Shown here piece by piece: positions 34,239 to 44,129 of a DNA stretch of 64,000 nucleotides (positions are counted from its first letter, which is position 1; every line of letters begins with the position of its first letter). This DNA is from JBBIRG01 sp964410965. GTDB lineage: Bacteria > CLD3 > SB21 > JBBIRG01. The position numbers and the translations under genes were made by a program. Under the pieces are notes generated by a model. The model worked only from the letters and a program-made list of their open reading frames with translations, made no database searches and was not told the origin of the DNA. The stretch is taken from assembly GCA_964410965.1 (NCBI GenBank), contig CAYPIY010000005.1, positions 248,001-312,000 of the forward strand, given 5' to 3'.

Positions 34239-35474
34239 ATGAAGCGTTCCGTAACCTTTATCGCCCGCGAGACCCCGTTCAACGCCCACGCGCTGAACGT
34301 CCTTCTCGGAAGCCTGGAAAAGTATTTTTCGCCCGAATGGTGCGATCTGAAATACGGCCGCAACACGGAGGAAATTACCGGGCACGCCCTTCAATCGCAC
34401 GCGGAAGGACGGATCCCGGTGATCGCGTGGTCGTTCCATTCGGCTGAGGCAAACCGCGTACGGCAGGAAGCCGGCGATGTAAGACGGCGGCTGGATTTAA
34501 TCCCTGCGGTTTTTATCGCAGGAGGCGCGCACGCGACGGCACGGCCGGAAGAATCAATGGACATGGGATTCGACACCGTCTTCCGCGGCGAAGGCGAACG
34601 GCTTATCACCGAATATGTTCACGAACTGATCCGTTGCGAAGACATCCGCGAAATGAGAGGAATCCGGAACAGTCCGCCCGGAGAGAAAATCGATCTCGAT
34701 GATTACCCGGCCTTTCCGGAGAAGACGCTCAAGCTCAATCCGGTCGAGATCACTCGCGGCTGCGTGTACGCCTGCCGGTTCTGCCAGACTTCATATCTTT
34801 TCGGGGGAGCGTTCCGGCACCGGTCGGCGGACAGCATCCTCAAATACGCGAAAATCCTGACCGATCGCGGAGGGCATTTCCTCCGGATGACCACGCCGTC
34901 AGCGTTTTCGTACGGCTCATCCGGAAAAGAACCCAGCCCGGACAAGGTCGAAACCCTCCTGAGAGAGCTCCGTGAAGTGATGGGCCCGGACCGGAAAATC
35001 TATTTCGGCACTTTCCCGTCCGAAATCCGCCCCGAACATGTCACGAAAGAGTCCCTTCAGATCATTAAAAGATACGCCGACAACGATAACATCATACTCG
35101 GCGTGCAGAGCGGATCGGAACGAATCCTCGAACGCTGCCACCGCGAGTGCGCACCCGCCACGGCTCTGCGGGCAGTGGAACTGGCGCTGGATACCGGGTT
35201 CAGCGTCAACGCGGACATGATCTTCGGGCTACCCGGGGAAGAAAAATCGGACCGGCTCGAAACCATCCGGCTGATCCAAAAAATGGCAAAACCGGGAGTG
35301 AAGATCCACGCGCACTGGTTCATGCCTCTTCCGGGAACTCCGTTTGAACACGAATCCCCTGCCCCGCCTGATCCATGGCTGCTGTCCGAACTCGATACCC
35401 TGACGACCCGGAAAATATTATACGGACAGTGGAGAAAACAACTTCATCAGAACTCACTGAACCAGCCTGACTGA
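34239..35474 (+). CDS. B12-binding-domain radical SAM protein
   Basis: 411 residues from the ATG at 34239, chosen because the alternative ATG (34221) lies inside the terminator stem. An N-terminal cobalamin-binding-like region (about 40-140; FIAGGAHATARPEESMDMGF, VFRGEGERLI) is followed by the radical SAM core with CVYACRFCQ (CxxxCxxC for the [4Fe-4S] cluster) and GVQSGSERILERCHR and IFGLPGEEKSDR. I recall this layout from a family of B12/radical SAM proteins related to MJ_1487; the substrate is unknown. No ribosome site is visible. The terminator immediately upstream suggests leaderless or low-level expression. Confidence 0.85.
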   Translation: MKRSVTFIARETPFNAHALNVLLGSLEKYFSPEWCDLKYGRNTEEITGHALQSHAEGRIPVIAWSFHSAEANRVRQEAGDVRRRLDLIPAVFIAGGAHATARPEESMDMGFDTVFRGEGERLITEYVHELIRCEDIREMRGIRNSPPGEKIDLDDYPAFPEKTLKLNPVEITRGCVYACRFCQTSYLFGGAFRHRSADSILKYAKILTDRGGHFLRMTTPSAFSYGSSGKEPSPDKVETLLRELREVMGPDRKIYFGTFPSEIRPEHVTKESLQIIKRYADNDNIILGVQSGSERILERCHRECAPATALRAVELALDTGFSVNADMIFGLPGEEKSDRLETIRLIQKMAKPGVKIHAHWFMPLPGTPFEHESPAPPDPWLLSELDTLTTRKILYGQWRKQLHQNSLNQPD

Positions 35475-35660
35475 TGAATGATTTCAGACAGCCTTAAGAA
35501 CGCCGAAACTAGTTTTATCTGTCCGGTGTTAAGATTTTTATTGCCTTAACCGAAAGCAGATCCATTCTCAAAAGTAATGGTAATTCATTAGATTTAAACA
35601 TTTATTTTAGCTGTTTTTATTGTTCTTAACAAAATTCATTTGTTTTTCGGCTCGATATCC

Positions 35661-35689
35661 TTTACATTAAGTTTCATTCTTTTTATAGT
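35661..35689 (+). promoter_or_regulatory. sigma70-type promoter of the giant T9SS gene
   Basis: TTTACA (35661-35666), 17-base spacer, TATAGT (35684-35689). Transcription would start near 35696, which excludes the upstream in-frame codons and supports the ATG at 35748. Confidence 0.65.
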
Positions 35690-35747
35690 ATTCAGCCGAT
35701 TGAATATCCGTTTATTATTTTTTATGAACATAATAGGGTCTGATTTT

Positions 35748-38700
35748 ATGAAACGCTGTAACGGGCTTATTTTTTTCCTGTTTGCGGTTTTGATGATTTC
35801 CGGAAATGTTATTTCCCAGGAATGGCTGAAAAACATTCCGGCGGGAAAGGAAAATAATTTTTTCGCCATCAAAAAGGCTTTTGAGGATTACTGGGCGCCT
35901 TATCAGGTCGAGAACGGGTACTACATGAAGGACGGGCAGAAAACGAAAGCGCCGTACTGGAAATTATTCAGACGCTGGGCGTATTACTGGGAATCGCGCG
36001 TGAACCAGCGCACCGGCGAGTTCCCGAAAACCTCGGCCGCGGAAGAATTCAGGAAATATATTACCGCGAACGGAAGCATCGAAGCCGCCGGCAGCGACTG
36101 GAGCAGCATGGGGCCGTCGTATTCCGACGGGGGGTACGCAGGCATCGGGCGGATCAACTGCATCAGTTTTCACCCGGCGGACACGAACACGTTCTGGGTG
36201 GGAGCCGCGTCGGGCGGATTGTGGAAAACCGTCAACGGCGGCGCTTCATGGACGGTTCTCAACGATAATATGGACGTCCTCGGCGTAAGCGATATCGGCA
36301 TTCCGTCCGATTACGCGGCGACCAGCACGATCTACCTCGCCACGGGCGACAAGGACGGCGGCAGCATGTGGTCGCTGGAAGGCGGACAGGTCAACGACAA
36401 CGAGAGCGTGGGCATTATGAAATCCACTAACGGCGGCACAACCTGGTACAAAACCAGCCTGACGTTCACGCCGGACCAGCACAATATAGTATCCCGAATC
36501 CTCATTCATCCGACCAGCACGAATATTTTGTGGGCATCCACATCCACCGGCATTTACAAATCGACCGATTACGGCGAGAACTGGGCCAAACTGGCGAACG
36601 GGTATGTCATGGACATGGAATTCAGGCCCGGTGACCCGAACACGATCTACGCATCCACCATGAGTTACTCGGCTGCGCCCGGCATTTATAAAACCACCAA
36701 CGGCGGCACGAACTGGTTTGCCCTCACAACCGGCCTGGCCGTATCCGATTACCGGGTGGATCTCGCGGTCACCCCGGCCAATCCGAATTTCATTTACGCG
36801 ATTTCCTGCAACCAGACCAGCGGACTCGGGAAAATCCTTCGGTCCAACAACGGCGGAACATCTTTCACAACGGTTTATACCGGCGGCAACAACAAATCCC
36901 TTTTAGGCTGGTACAGCAATGCCTCCGGAACCAATGAGGGACAGGGAACTTATGACCTGGCCATCGCCGTATCGCCTGTGGATACTTATACCGTATACAT
37001 CGGCGGGGTCAACACGCACAAATCCACGAACGGCGGCGGCGCCTGGTTTTGCGTGAACTGCTGGACGAGTTCTGCCACGTACAACAAAAACGGAGCGCCG
37101 GTGGTCCATGCCGATCATCACATGCTGTCATTCCGCCCGGGAAGCAATGCCCTGTTCGAAACCAACGACGGCGGCGTTTATAAAACCTACAACGGCGGAG
37201 CCAGCTGGACCGACCTGACCGACGGAATCGTTCCCAGCCAGATCTACCGCGTTTCAACCGGCCAAAAGACCAGCAGCGAAGTCCTTTGCGGCCTTCAGGA
37301 CAACGGCACCAAATTATATTCCGCCGCAAGCTGGTCAGATGTGACCGGCGGGGACGGCATGGACTGTCTGGTGGATTTCACCAATAACAACGTACAGTAT
37401 GCCACTTACGCGGAGGGCACGATTTACAGAACGACGAATCACTGGGCCGCCAGTTCCGATATTACACCCGGTACGGCAGGCACCGGTCACTGGGTAACCC
37501 CGCTGGCGATGAATCCGGTCAACAGCAAATCGATCTACGCGGGCTACGCGGATTTATGGAAATCCGTCAACCAGGGCACCAACTGGACGAAAATTTCCAC
37601 CATGAACACGACCGATAAGCTTCGCGCCATTGCTGTGGCCCCTTCGGATACTCAGCGGATTTACGTTTCCGATCCCAATCAGATCTGGAAAACCACTAAC
37701 GGGGGAACCGGCTGGTCTGAAATCACAGGATCCCTGCCCACCGGAGGCAACTCGATCACTTATATCGCCGTCAAAAATGATGATCCCAACACAGTCTGGA
37801 TCACGCTCGGCGGTTACGACAACCAGCGGGTGTTCGAAACCACAAACGGTGGAACCTCATGGATCAACATTTCAGCGGGACTTCCAAATCTGCCTGTCAT
37901 GAGCATCGTTCAGAACAAGCAAAATACAGCGACGAATGAACTATATGTGGGTACCGACCGCGGCGTGTACACGCGCAACGGCGGCAATTTCTGGGAACCG
38001 TACAACGCCAACCTGCCGAACGCCGTAGTCGCCGACCTTGATGTATATTATGACACCGTAACAGCCAATTCCCGTTTGCGCGCGGGCACGTTCGGGCGCG
38101 GCCTGTGGCAGACTCCGCTTCAGACCGTTTCGATCATCGCCGATCCTTCCAATTTCACGGCTACCGCGGTCAGCGAATCACAGATTAATCTTGCATGGAC
38201 AAAGAATCCCTCCGCGCATGATGTGATGATCGCTGTAAGTACAACCGGAACTTTCGGCACCCCTGTGAACGGAACCTCTTACAATGTTTCCGATCCGATT
38301 CCCGGCGGCGGCGCTGTTCTTTACAGGGGAGGCCTGACATCCTACAATCACACCGGCCTGCCTCCCGGAACGGATTATTATTACAAGGCATGGTCCTTTA
38401 ACGGCGGAAATGTATATTCCGGAGGCATGACGGATTCGGGCAGGACTTTCTGCGGCAATTACAGCCTGCCTTTTACCGAAAGCTTTACCGGGTCAGCCCT
38501 GCCGTCCTGCTGGAGCACGCAGAATACGGGAAGCGGCATGTCCGAGCGCTGGGGAGTTTCCGCCTCGAATTCCGCAGGCGGGACGGCCAATGAGATGAAA
38601 TGTTCTTACCATGAAATCACAAGCACCTGCACGACCCGCTTGATCACCCCGGCCCTGGTCACGACCGGAATGTCCCAGTTAAATCTGAGTTTCAAGCATT

Positions 38701-41700
38701 TCTTTGATGATTACGGTACCGGAGTGACTTTACGGGTACAGTCCAGCACCGACCTTGTGAACTGGACCAATGAGGCCTGGTCAGCGGTTTCAGGCGGCGG
38801 CAATCTGGGTCCGGCCACGGTCAACACAACGGTTTCAAGTAACCTGAACAGCCCGAATACTTATATCGCCGTCACGGCCATCGGAAACCTGTACAACATG
38901 GATTATTGGTACATCGATGATGTATCCGTATCCAACAACGCGCCGAACCAGCCGCCGGTTGTATCGAATCCGATGCGGGACACGACCTTCGCTGAGGACT
39001 TCGGACGTCTGTTTGTCCGCAAGCTGAGCACGGTGTTTTCTGATCCCGACACGCCGGTCCTCACTTATACAGCCAATGCGCTGGGCAGCGGGGTCACAGC
39101 CGGCGTCAGCGGGGATTCGCTGTACATCAACAGTGTTCTGAACTACTACGGCTCGGCTGTCGTCCGGGTAACAGCCAGCGACGGTTCCCTGAGCGTGTCG
39201 GATACATTCAATGTCACGATCACCAATGTAAACGACGCGCCGTATGTCGTTCTGGCGATTCCCGACACGGCATTCTCCGAGGACTTCGGGAAACGGTTCA
39301 TCCGCAAGCTGACGAATGTATTTGCCGATGCGGATAATCCGACACTGACATACGCGGCAAATGTACTGAGCGGCAGCGTAACGACGAATATCAGCAATGA
39401 TTCTCTGTACATCAACAGTGTTCTGAACTACTACGGCTCGGCTGTCGTCCGGGTAACAGCCAGCGACGGTTCCCTGAGCGTGTCGGATACATTCAATGTC
39501 ACGATCACCAATGTAAACGACGCGCCGTATGTCGTTCTGGCGATTCCCGACACGGCATTCTCCGAGGACTTCGGGAAACGGTTCATCCGCAAGCTGACGA
39601 ATGTATTTGCCGATGCGGATAATCCGACACTGACATACGCGGCAAATGTACTGAGCGGCAGCGTAACGACGAATATCAGCAATGATTCTCTGTACATCAA
39701 CAGTGTTCTGAACTACTACGGCTCGGCTGTCGTCCGGGTAACAGCCAGCGACGGTTCCCTGAGCGTGTCGGATACATTCAATGTCACGATCACCAATGTA
39801 AACGACGCGCCGTATGTCGTTCTGGCGATTCCCGACACGGCATTCTCCGAGGACTTCGGGAAACGGTTCATCCGCAAGCTGACGAATGTATTTGCCGATG
39901 CGGATAATCCGACACTGACATACGCGGCAAATGTACTGAGCGGCAGCGTAACGACGAGCATCAGCGGGGATTCGCTGTACCTGACGAGCGTATCAAATTA
40001 CAGCGGAAGCGCCCAGGTTCGCGTTACAGCAAGTGACGGCGCCATGAGCGCATTGGATACGTTCAATGTCACGATAACGGCTGTTAACGATCCCCCATAT
40101 CTTTCATCAGCAGTACACGATACTTCGCTGGTCAGAAATTTCGGCAAGGTGTTCATTTCTCGGATGGACCAGATATTCACTGATCCGGACAACAGCACCC
40201 TGACCTACGGTGCCTACAATCTCAGCGCGGGGATCAATCCGGTTATTTCCAATGACAGTCTGTACCTGCAAAGCACAACAGACTTTCTGGGGCAGGTCTT
40301 AATCCGCTTAACGGCTTACGACGGACAATATTCTGCGATGGATACATTTAAAGTATCCGTAGTCCTTGAAAGCGATCCGCCTTACATCGTTCATGCCATG
40401 CGAGATACGTCATTCAGTGAAGACTTCGGACGCCGCATGGTCTACAGGCTTACGGAAGTGTTCGGCGATAACGACACACCGGAACTGACCTATTTTGTGA
40501 GTGTATCCGGAGGCGGCCTTACGGCGGACATCGGTCATGACAGTTTGTATATTAACAGCGTAAATAATATTAACGGCATAGTCAGCGTTTTTGTATCGGC
40601 CAGTGACGGGGCGTCAACGGTATCAGATTCTTTTTCCGTTACGATAACGGCGGTAAACGACGTTCCATATGTTGTTCAGGCGATTCCGGATACGGCATTC
40701 TCCGAGGACTTCGGGAAACGGTTCATCCGCAAACTCACGAATGTATTCGCTGACGCGGACAACGGCTCATTGACGTATTCGGCAAATGTACTGAGCGGCA
40801 GCGTAACAACGAGCATCAGCGGGGATTCACTGTACGTTACCAGCGTTCTTAACTACAACGGAATAGTGAATGTCCGCGTGACAGCAAATGACGGTTCGAC
40901 AACCGTGGCAGATACATTTGCTGTAACCATCACGCCCGTCAACGATCCGCCGTATGTTGCGCTGGCGATTCCGGATACGGCATTCTCCGAGGACTTCGGG
41001 AAACGGTTCATCCGCAAACTCACGAATGTATTCGCTGATGTGGATAATCCGACACTGACATATTCAACAAATGTACTGAGCGGTAGCGTAACGGCGAATA
41101 TCAGCGGCGATTCTTTGTACATCAACAGCGTTCTCAACTACTACGGCATGGCTGTTGTGCGCGTTTCCGCCAGCGACGGTTCCCTGAGCGTGTCGGATAC
41201 ATTCAATGTCACGATCACCAATGTAAACGACGCGCCGTATGTCGTTCTGGCGATTCCCGACACGGCATTCTCCGAGGACTTCGGGAAACGGTTCATCCGC
41301 AAGCTGACGAATGTATTTGCCGATGCGGATAATCCGACACTGACATACGCGGCAAATGTACTGAGCGGCAGCGTAACGACGAATATCAGCAATGATTCTC
41401 TGTACATCAACAGTGTTCTGAACTACTACGGCATGGCTGTTGTGCGCGTTTCCGCCAGCGACGGTTCCCTGAACGTGTCGGATACATTCAATGTTACGAT
41501 CACCAATGTAAACGACCAGCCGATCATTTCGGATATTACCGATATCTCCACCGATGAAGATACGCCTCTCAACGGAATCGCCTTTACCGTGGGTGATGCG
41601 GATAATCCGCCGGAAAACCTGATTCTGACAAGAAGCTCTTCCAATACAGTACTTGTATCAAATGCGAATATTGTTTTTGGCGGATCGGGAACAAACCGTA

Positions 41701-43871
41701 CGCTATCGATTACACCTAATGCAGATCAGTACGGTACTACGACTATCTCCGTCATCGTCAGCGACGGAATAACCTCGGATACGGATACATTCGTTCTGAC
41801 GGTAAATGCCGTGAACGATCCTCCGACGATTTCTGATATCTCGGATCAGTCCACGAACGAGGATACACCAATTACAGGTATCGCGTTTACTATCGGGGAC
41901 AACGAAACACCGCTTGCTGACCTGACACTGAGCAGAACTTCAAGCAACACGACGTTAGTATCGAACGGCAACATTATCTTTGGCGGTTTCGGGGCCGACA
42001 GGACAGTGTCAATCACGCCGAACGCCAATCAGTCCGGCACGACGACTATCACCGTCATCGTCAGCGACGGAATAGCCTCGGATACGGATACATTCGTTCT
42101 GACGGTAAATGGCGTGAACGATCCTGTTTCCCTGTCACACATGATGCCCGATACCTCACTGAATGAGAATTTCGGATACCTGCCGGTTTATCAACTCAGT
42201 CAGTTTTTCACAGATACCGATAACCTGATTTTAAATTACAACACATCATCCTCCGCGGGTATTAACACGGCGATATCGGGCGATACCCTTTATCTCTCCG
42301 GTACGCAGAATTTCAACGGACCGGCGTACGTTTATGTGAGCGCATCGGACGGCGAGTACACGGCGCGTGATACTTTTAAAGTTACCGTCCTGCCGGTCAA
42401 TGATCCGCCTTACCGGGTAACGGCGCTGCGCGATACGGCATTCGCCGAGGATTTCGGTCCGGAACAGGTTGTTTACCGTCTAAGCCAGTTCTTCGCAGAT
42501 GCGGATAACGCCACCCTGAATTATGCCGCTGAAACCGGTCCCGGAATTACGGCCATGGTTTCCGGCGATACGCTTTACCTTTCCGGCACACTGAATTTCA
42601 ACGGATTGGCTGAAGTTCATGTGAGCGCCTCAGACGGTGAATACACCGTTTACGACACCTTTAACGTGACGGTTACGCCGGTGAACGACGCGCCGCATAT
42701 TGCGATTCCGCTTCCCGATTTGGCGCCTGATGAGGATTTCGGATTGATATTTGTCGCCCGTCTTGGCGATGTTTTTGACGACGTCGACGGCGATACGCTT
42801 TCCTTCTGGGCCGGCAGTCTCACGGCCGGTGTAAGCGAGCTTATTTCGCGGGACAGTCTCTATCTTCTCAGCGTTCCCGATTTTACGGGAACTGTGGAAG
42901 TCCGCCTGTCGGCCGGCGACGGGGAGTTCACCGTTTCCGATACGTTCCGTGTAACCGTCCTGGACGTGAACGATCCTCCGTTCATCATGACGGCCATTCC
43001 GGATACATCGCCGGATGAGGATTTCGGGCGGATACGGATCAGCCTTCTGTCTTCCGTGTTCGGCGATGTCGACAACGCGGTACTTATCTACACCGGCGAA
43101 GCTCTTAGCAGCGGACTGACCGCCGATATCGGCCATGATACGCTGTACCTTAATTCGGAGGCGGATTATTCCGGAACGGTTTTTGTCCGGGTGTCGGCCG
43201 GCGACGGCAATTCGGTTGTTGCCGACACGTTTGCGGTCACCGTTATGCCGGTAAACGACGCACCGCTTATGTTCACGCTCATCAGTCCGGCCGACGGCGA
43301 CACCCTTGCGTCCTTATCGGCGCCCATGGGTTTCGCCTGGCATCCGTCCCTTGACGCCGACGGCGATGCCCTGCATTACGCGCTCGGCCTTTTCCATCCG
43401 GCGTTCGATACACTGATCATCGGAATCGCGGATACGTCGGTTTACGTTGACCTCAGCGGCCGCCTGCTTTTCGACAACCCGTACCGCTGGACCGTTTCCG
43501 TGACCGATGGTTTCCTGACCGTCGCCTCAACAGATACATACCGGTTCCGCACACCAGTCCTTGTAGGCATTCCGGAGGATAACCTGTTACCCTCGGCATT
43601 CGCGTTAAGACAGAATTACCCGAATCCGTTCAATCCGTCGACGACGATTCATTATGATCTGCCGAAATCTTCGAACGTGCGACTGAACATTTACAATATC
43701 CAGGGCCAGCGGGTGATGACGCTTGTCAACGGACAGAAAACCGCGGGCCGTTACCAGGTCAGCTGGAACGGCCGAAATGAACGCGGACAAATGGTATCCA
43801 GCGGAATTTACATCTACCGCATACAAGCCGGTGATTTCATAAAAACCCGGAAAATGATGCTGCTGAAATAA
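35748..43871 (+). CDS. Giant secreted sortilin-like / cadherin-repeat protein with T9SS sorting domain
   Basis: About 2707 residues from the ATG at 35748 (signal peptide MKRCNGLIFFLFAVLMISGN). Order: a conserved N-terminal segment with EFPKTSAAEEF; a VPS10/sortilin-like propeller (about 85-800) with GLWKTVNGGASWTV-type blades; an Fn3 domain (about 810-910); a cleaved-adhesin/anchor-J-like domain (SLPFTESFTGSALPSCW ... YWYIDDVSV); about fifteen cadherin-like repeats of about 95 residues (DTAFSEDFGKRFIRKLTNVF ... YVNDAPY-type boundaries; 38958-43260); a last Fn3-like domain; and a T9SS sorting domain (NYPNPFNPSTTIHYDLP ... TRKMMLLK). Likely a surface adhesin. The cadherin repeats contain Ca2+-type D-x-D/N motifs (FADADNPTL). 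The paralogue at 44130 lacks the repeats. Confidence 0.9.
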   Translation: MKRCNGLIFFLFAVLMISGNVISQEWLKNIPAGKENNFFAIKKAFEDYWAPYQVENGYYMKDGQKTKAPYWKLFRRWAYYWESRVNQRTGEFPKTSAAEEFRKYITANGSIEAAGSDWSSMGPSYSDGGYAGIGRINCISFHPADTNTFWVGAASGGLWKTVNGGASWTVLNDNMDVLGVSDIGIPSDYAATSTIYLATGDKDGGSMWSLEGGQVNDNESVGIMKSTNGGTTWYKTSLTFTPDQHNIVSRILIHPTSTNILWASTSTGIYKSTDYGENWAKLANGYVMDMEFRPGDPNTIYASTMSYSAAPGIYKTTNGGTNWFALTTGLAVSDYRVDLAVTPANPNFIYAISCNQTSGLGKILRSNNGGTSFTTVYTGGNNKSLLGWYSNASGTNEGQGTYDLAIAVSPVDTYTVYIGGVNTHKSTNGGGAWFCVNCWTSSATYNKNGAPVVHADHHMLSFRPGSNALFETNDGGVYKTYNGGASWTDLTDGIVPSQIYRVSTGQKTSSEVLCGLQDNGTKLYSAASWSDVTGGDGMDCLVDFTNNNVQYATYAEGTIYRTTNHWAASSDITPGTAGTGHWVTPLAMNPVNSKSIYAGYADLWKSVNQGTNWTKISTMNTTDKLRAIAVAPSDTQRIYVSDPNQIWKTTNGGTGWSEITGSLPTGGNSITYIAVKNDDPNTVWITLGGYDNQRVFETTNGGTSWINISAGLPNLPVMSIVQNKQNTATNELYVGTDRGVYTRNGGNFWEPYNANLPNAVVADLDVYYDTVTANSRLRAGTFGRGLWQTPLQTVSIIADPSNFTATAVSESQINLAWTKNPSAHDVMIAVSTTGTFGTPVNGTSYNVSDPIPGGGAVLYRGGLTSYNHTGLPPGTDYYYKAWSFNGGNVYSGGMTDSGRTFCGNYSLPFTESFTGSALPSCWSTQNTGSGMSERWGVSASNSAGGTANEMKCSYHEITSTCTTRLITPALVTTGMSQLNLSFKHFFDDYGTGVTLRVQSSTDLVNWTNEAWSAVSGGGNLGPATVNTTVSSNLNSPNTYIAVTAIGNLYNMDYWYIDDVSVSNNAPNQPPVVSNPMRDTTFAEDFGRLFVRKLSTVFSDPDTPVLTYTANALGSGVTAGVSGDSLYINSVLNYYGSAVVRVTASDGSLSVSDTFNVTITNVNDAPYVVLAIPDTAFSEDFGKRFIRKLTNVFADADNPTLTYAANVLSGSVTTNISNDSLYINSVLNYYGSAVVRVTASDGSLSVSDTFNVTITNVNDAPYVVLAIPDTAFSEDFGKRFIRKLTNVFADADNPTLTYAANVLSGSVTTNISNDSLYINSVLNYYGSAVVRVTASDGSLSVSDTFNVTITNVNDAPYVVLAIPDTAFSEDFGKRFIRKLTNVFADADNPTLTYAANVLSGSVTTSISGDSLYLTSVSNYSGSAQVRVTASDGAMSALDTFNVTITAVNDPPYLSSAVHDTSLVRNFGKVFISRMDQIFTDPDNSTLTYGAYNLSAGINPVISNDSLYLQSTTDFLGQVLIRLTAYDGQYSAMDTFKVSVVLESDPPYIVHAMRDTSFSEDFGRRMVYRLTEVFGDNDTPELTYFVSVSGGGLTADIGHDSLYINSVNNINGIVSVFVSASDGASTVSDSFSVTITAVNDVPYVVQAIPDTAFSEDFGKRFIRKLTNVFADADNGSLTYSANVLSGSVTTSISGDSLYVTSVLNYNGIVNVRVTANDGSTTVADTFAVTITPVNDPPYVALAIPDTAFSEDFGKRFIRKLTNVFADVDNPTLTYSTNVLSGSVTANISGDSLYINSVLNYYGMAVVRVSASDGSLSVSDTFNVTITNVNDAPYVVLAIPDTAFSEDFGKRFIRKLTNVFADADNPTLTYAANVLSGSVTTNISNDSLYINSVLNYYGMAVVRVSASDGSLNVSDTFNVTITNVNDQPIISDITDISTDEDTPLNGIAFTVGDADNPPENLILTRSSSNTVLVSNANIVFGGSGTNRTLSITPNADQYGTTTISVIVSDGITSDTDTFVLTVNAVNDPPTISDISDQSTNEDTPITGIAFTIGDNETPLADLTLSRTSSNTTLVSNGNIIFGGFGADRTVSITPNANQSGTTTITVIVSDGIASDTDTFVLTVNGVNDPVSLSHMMPDTSLNENFGYLPVYQLSQFFTDTDNLILNYNTSSSAGINTAISGDTLYLSGTQNFNGPAYVYVSASDGEYTARDTFKVTVLPVNDPPYRVTALRDTAFAEDFGPEQVVYRLSQFFADADNATLNYAAETGPGITAMVSGDTLYLSGTLNFNGLAEVHVSASDGEYTVYDTFNVTVTPVNDAPHIAIPLPDLAPDEDFGLIFVARLGDVFDDVDGDTLSFWAGSLTAGVSELISRDSLYLLSVPDFTGTVEVRLSAGDGEFTVSDTFRVTVLDVNDPPFIMTAIPDTSPDEDFGRIRISLLSSVFGDVDNAVLIYTGEALSSGLTADIGHDTLYLNSEADYSGTVFVRVSAGDGNSVVADTFAVTVMPVNDAPLMFTLISPADGDTLASLSAPMGFAWHPSLDADGDALHYALGLFHPAFDTLIIGIADTSVYVDLSGRLLFDNPYRWTVSVTDGFLTVASTDTYRFRTPVLVGIPEDNLLPSAFALRQNYPNPFNPSTTIHYDLPKSSNVRLNIYNIQGQRVMTLVNGQKTAGRYQVSWNGRNERGQMVSSGIYIYRIQAGDFIKTRKMMLLK
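39120..39957 (+). repeat. 285-bp tandem repeat, about 2.9 near-identical copies
   Basis: Copies start at 39120, 39405 and 39690, each 285 bp (95 codons), with no differences I can see up to about 39957. A further block of about 260 bp, 41171-41432, is again identical to part of the unit. The repeats lie inside the cadherin-like region of the giant gene. Confidence 0.9.
41171..41432 (+). repeat. Displaced copy of the 285-bp repeat
   Basis: This block, encoding SDGSLSVSDTFNVTITNVND through the next NSVLNYYG, looks identical at DNA level to 39171-39430, although copies between them (40098-40950) have diverged. This points to recent gene conversion or duplication. Confidence 0.8.
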
Positions 43872-43898
43872 ATTTTCTATTCCTCTAACGAATAAAAT

Positions 43899-43926
43899 GG
43901 CTGTCATTCCAGGGCAGCCTTTTTTT
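43899..43926 (+). terminator. Rho-independent terminator after the giant gene
   Basis: GGCTGTC with GGCAGCC (one T-G wobble), then T7 (43920-43926). The preceding spacer is a diverged copy of the one after the paralogue at 46869-46890. Confidence 0.8.
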
Positions 43927-44054
43927 GATACGGATAACGTACTGTATTTTTCCTGCTCCCGATGGAAATGCTGATTTGTATTTTTTATCGTTATCTTCAT
44001 GCCGTTGTATTAACGTTCAAACTAATTTAAAATCTTTTTGTTTTTTCTGAAAGA

Positions 44055-44084
44055 TTGTTTAATATATCGGCATTAACTTAGTAT
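44055..44084 (+). promoter_or_regulatory. Probable promoter of the second sortilin-like gene
   Basis: TTGTTT (44055-44060), 18-base spacer, TAGTAT (44079-44084), about 45 bases before the ATG. An overlapping TATCTTTG (44082-44089) resembles the Bacteroidia -7 box but lacks a properly spaced -33 box. Confidence 0.45.
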
Positions 44085-44129
44085 CTTTGCCGCATTTTTT
44101 CACCGGAATTCCTTAACAGGATACATCTT

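Noticed and set aside
35640..35747. Upstream extension of the giant T9SS gene to 35640
   Set aside because: It would place the promoter boxes (35661-35689) inside the gene and put 36 residues before a standard signal peptide.
39146..41644. Repeated minus-strand frames in the cadherin-like region
   Set aside because: They recur every 285 bp because the DNA repeat does; antisense shadows.
44082..44089. Bacteroidia-type -7 box TATCTTTG upstream of 44130
   Set aside because: No properly spaced -33 TTTG; the overlapping TTGTTT-18-TAGTAT fits better and other promoters here are sigma70-like.
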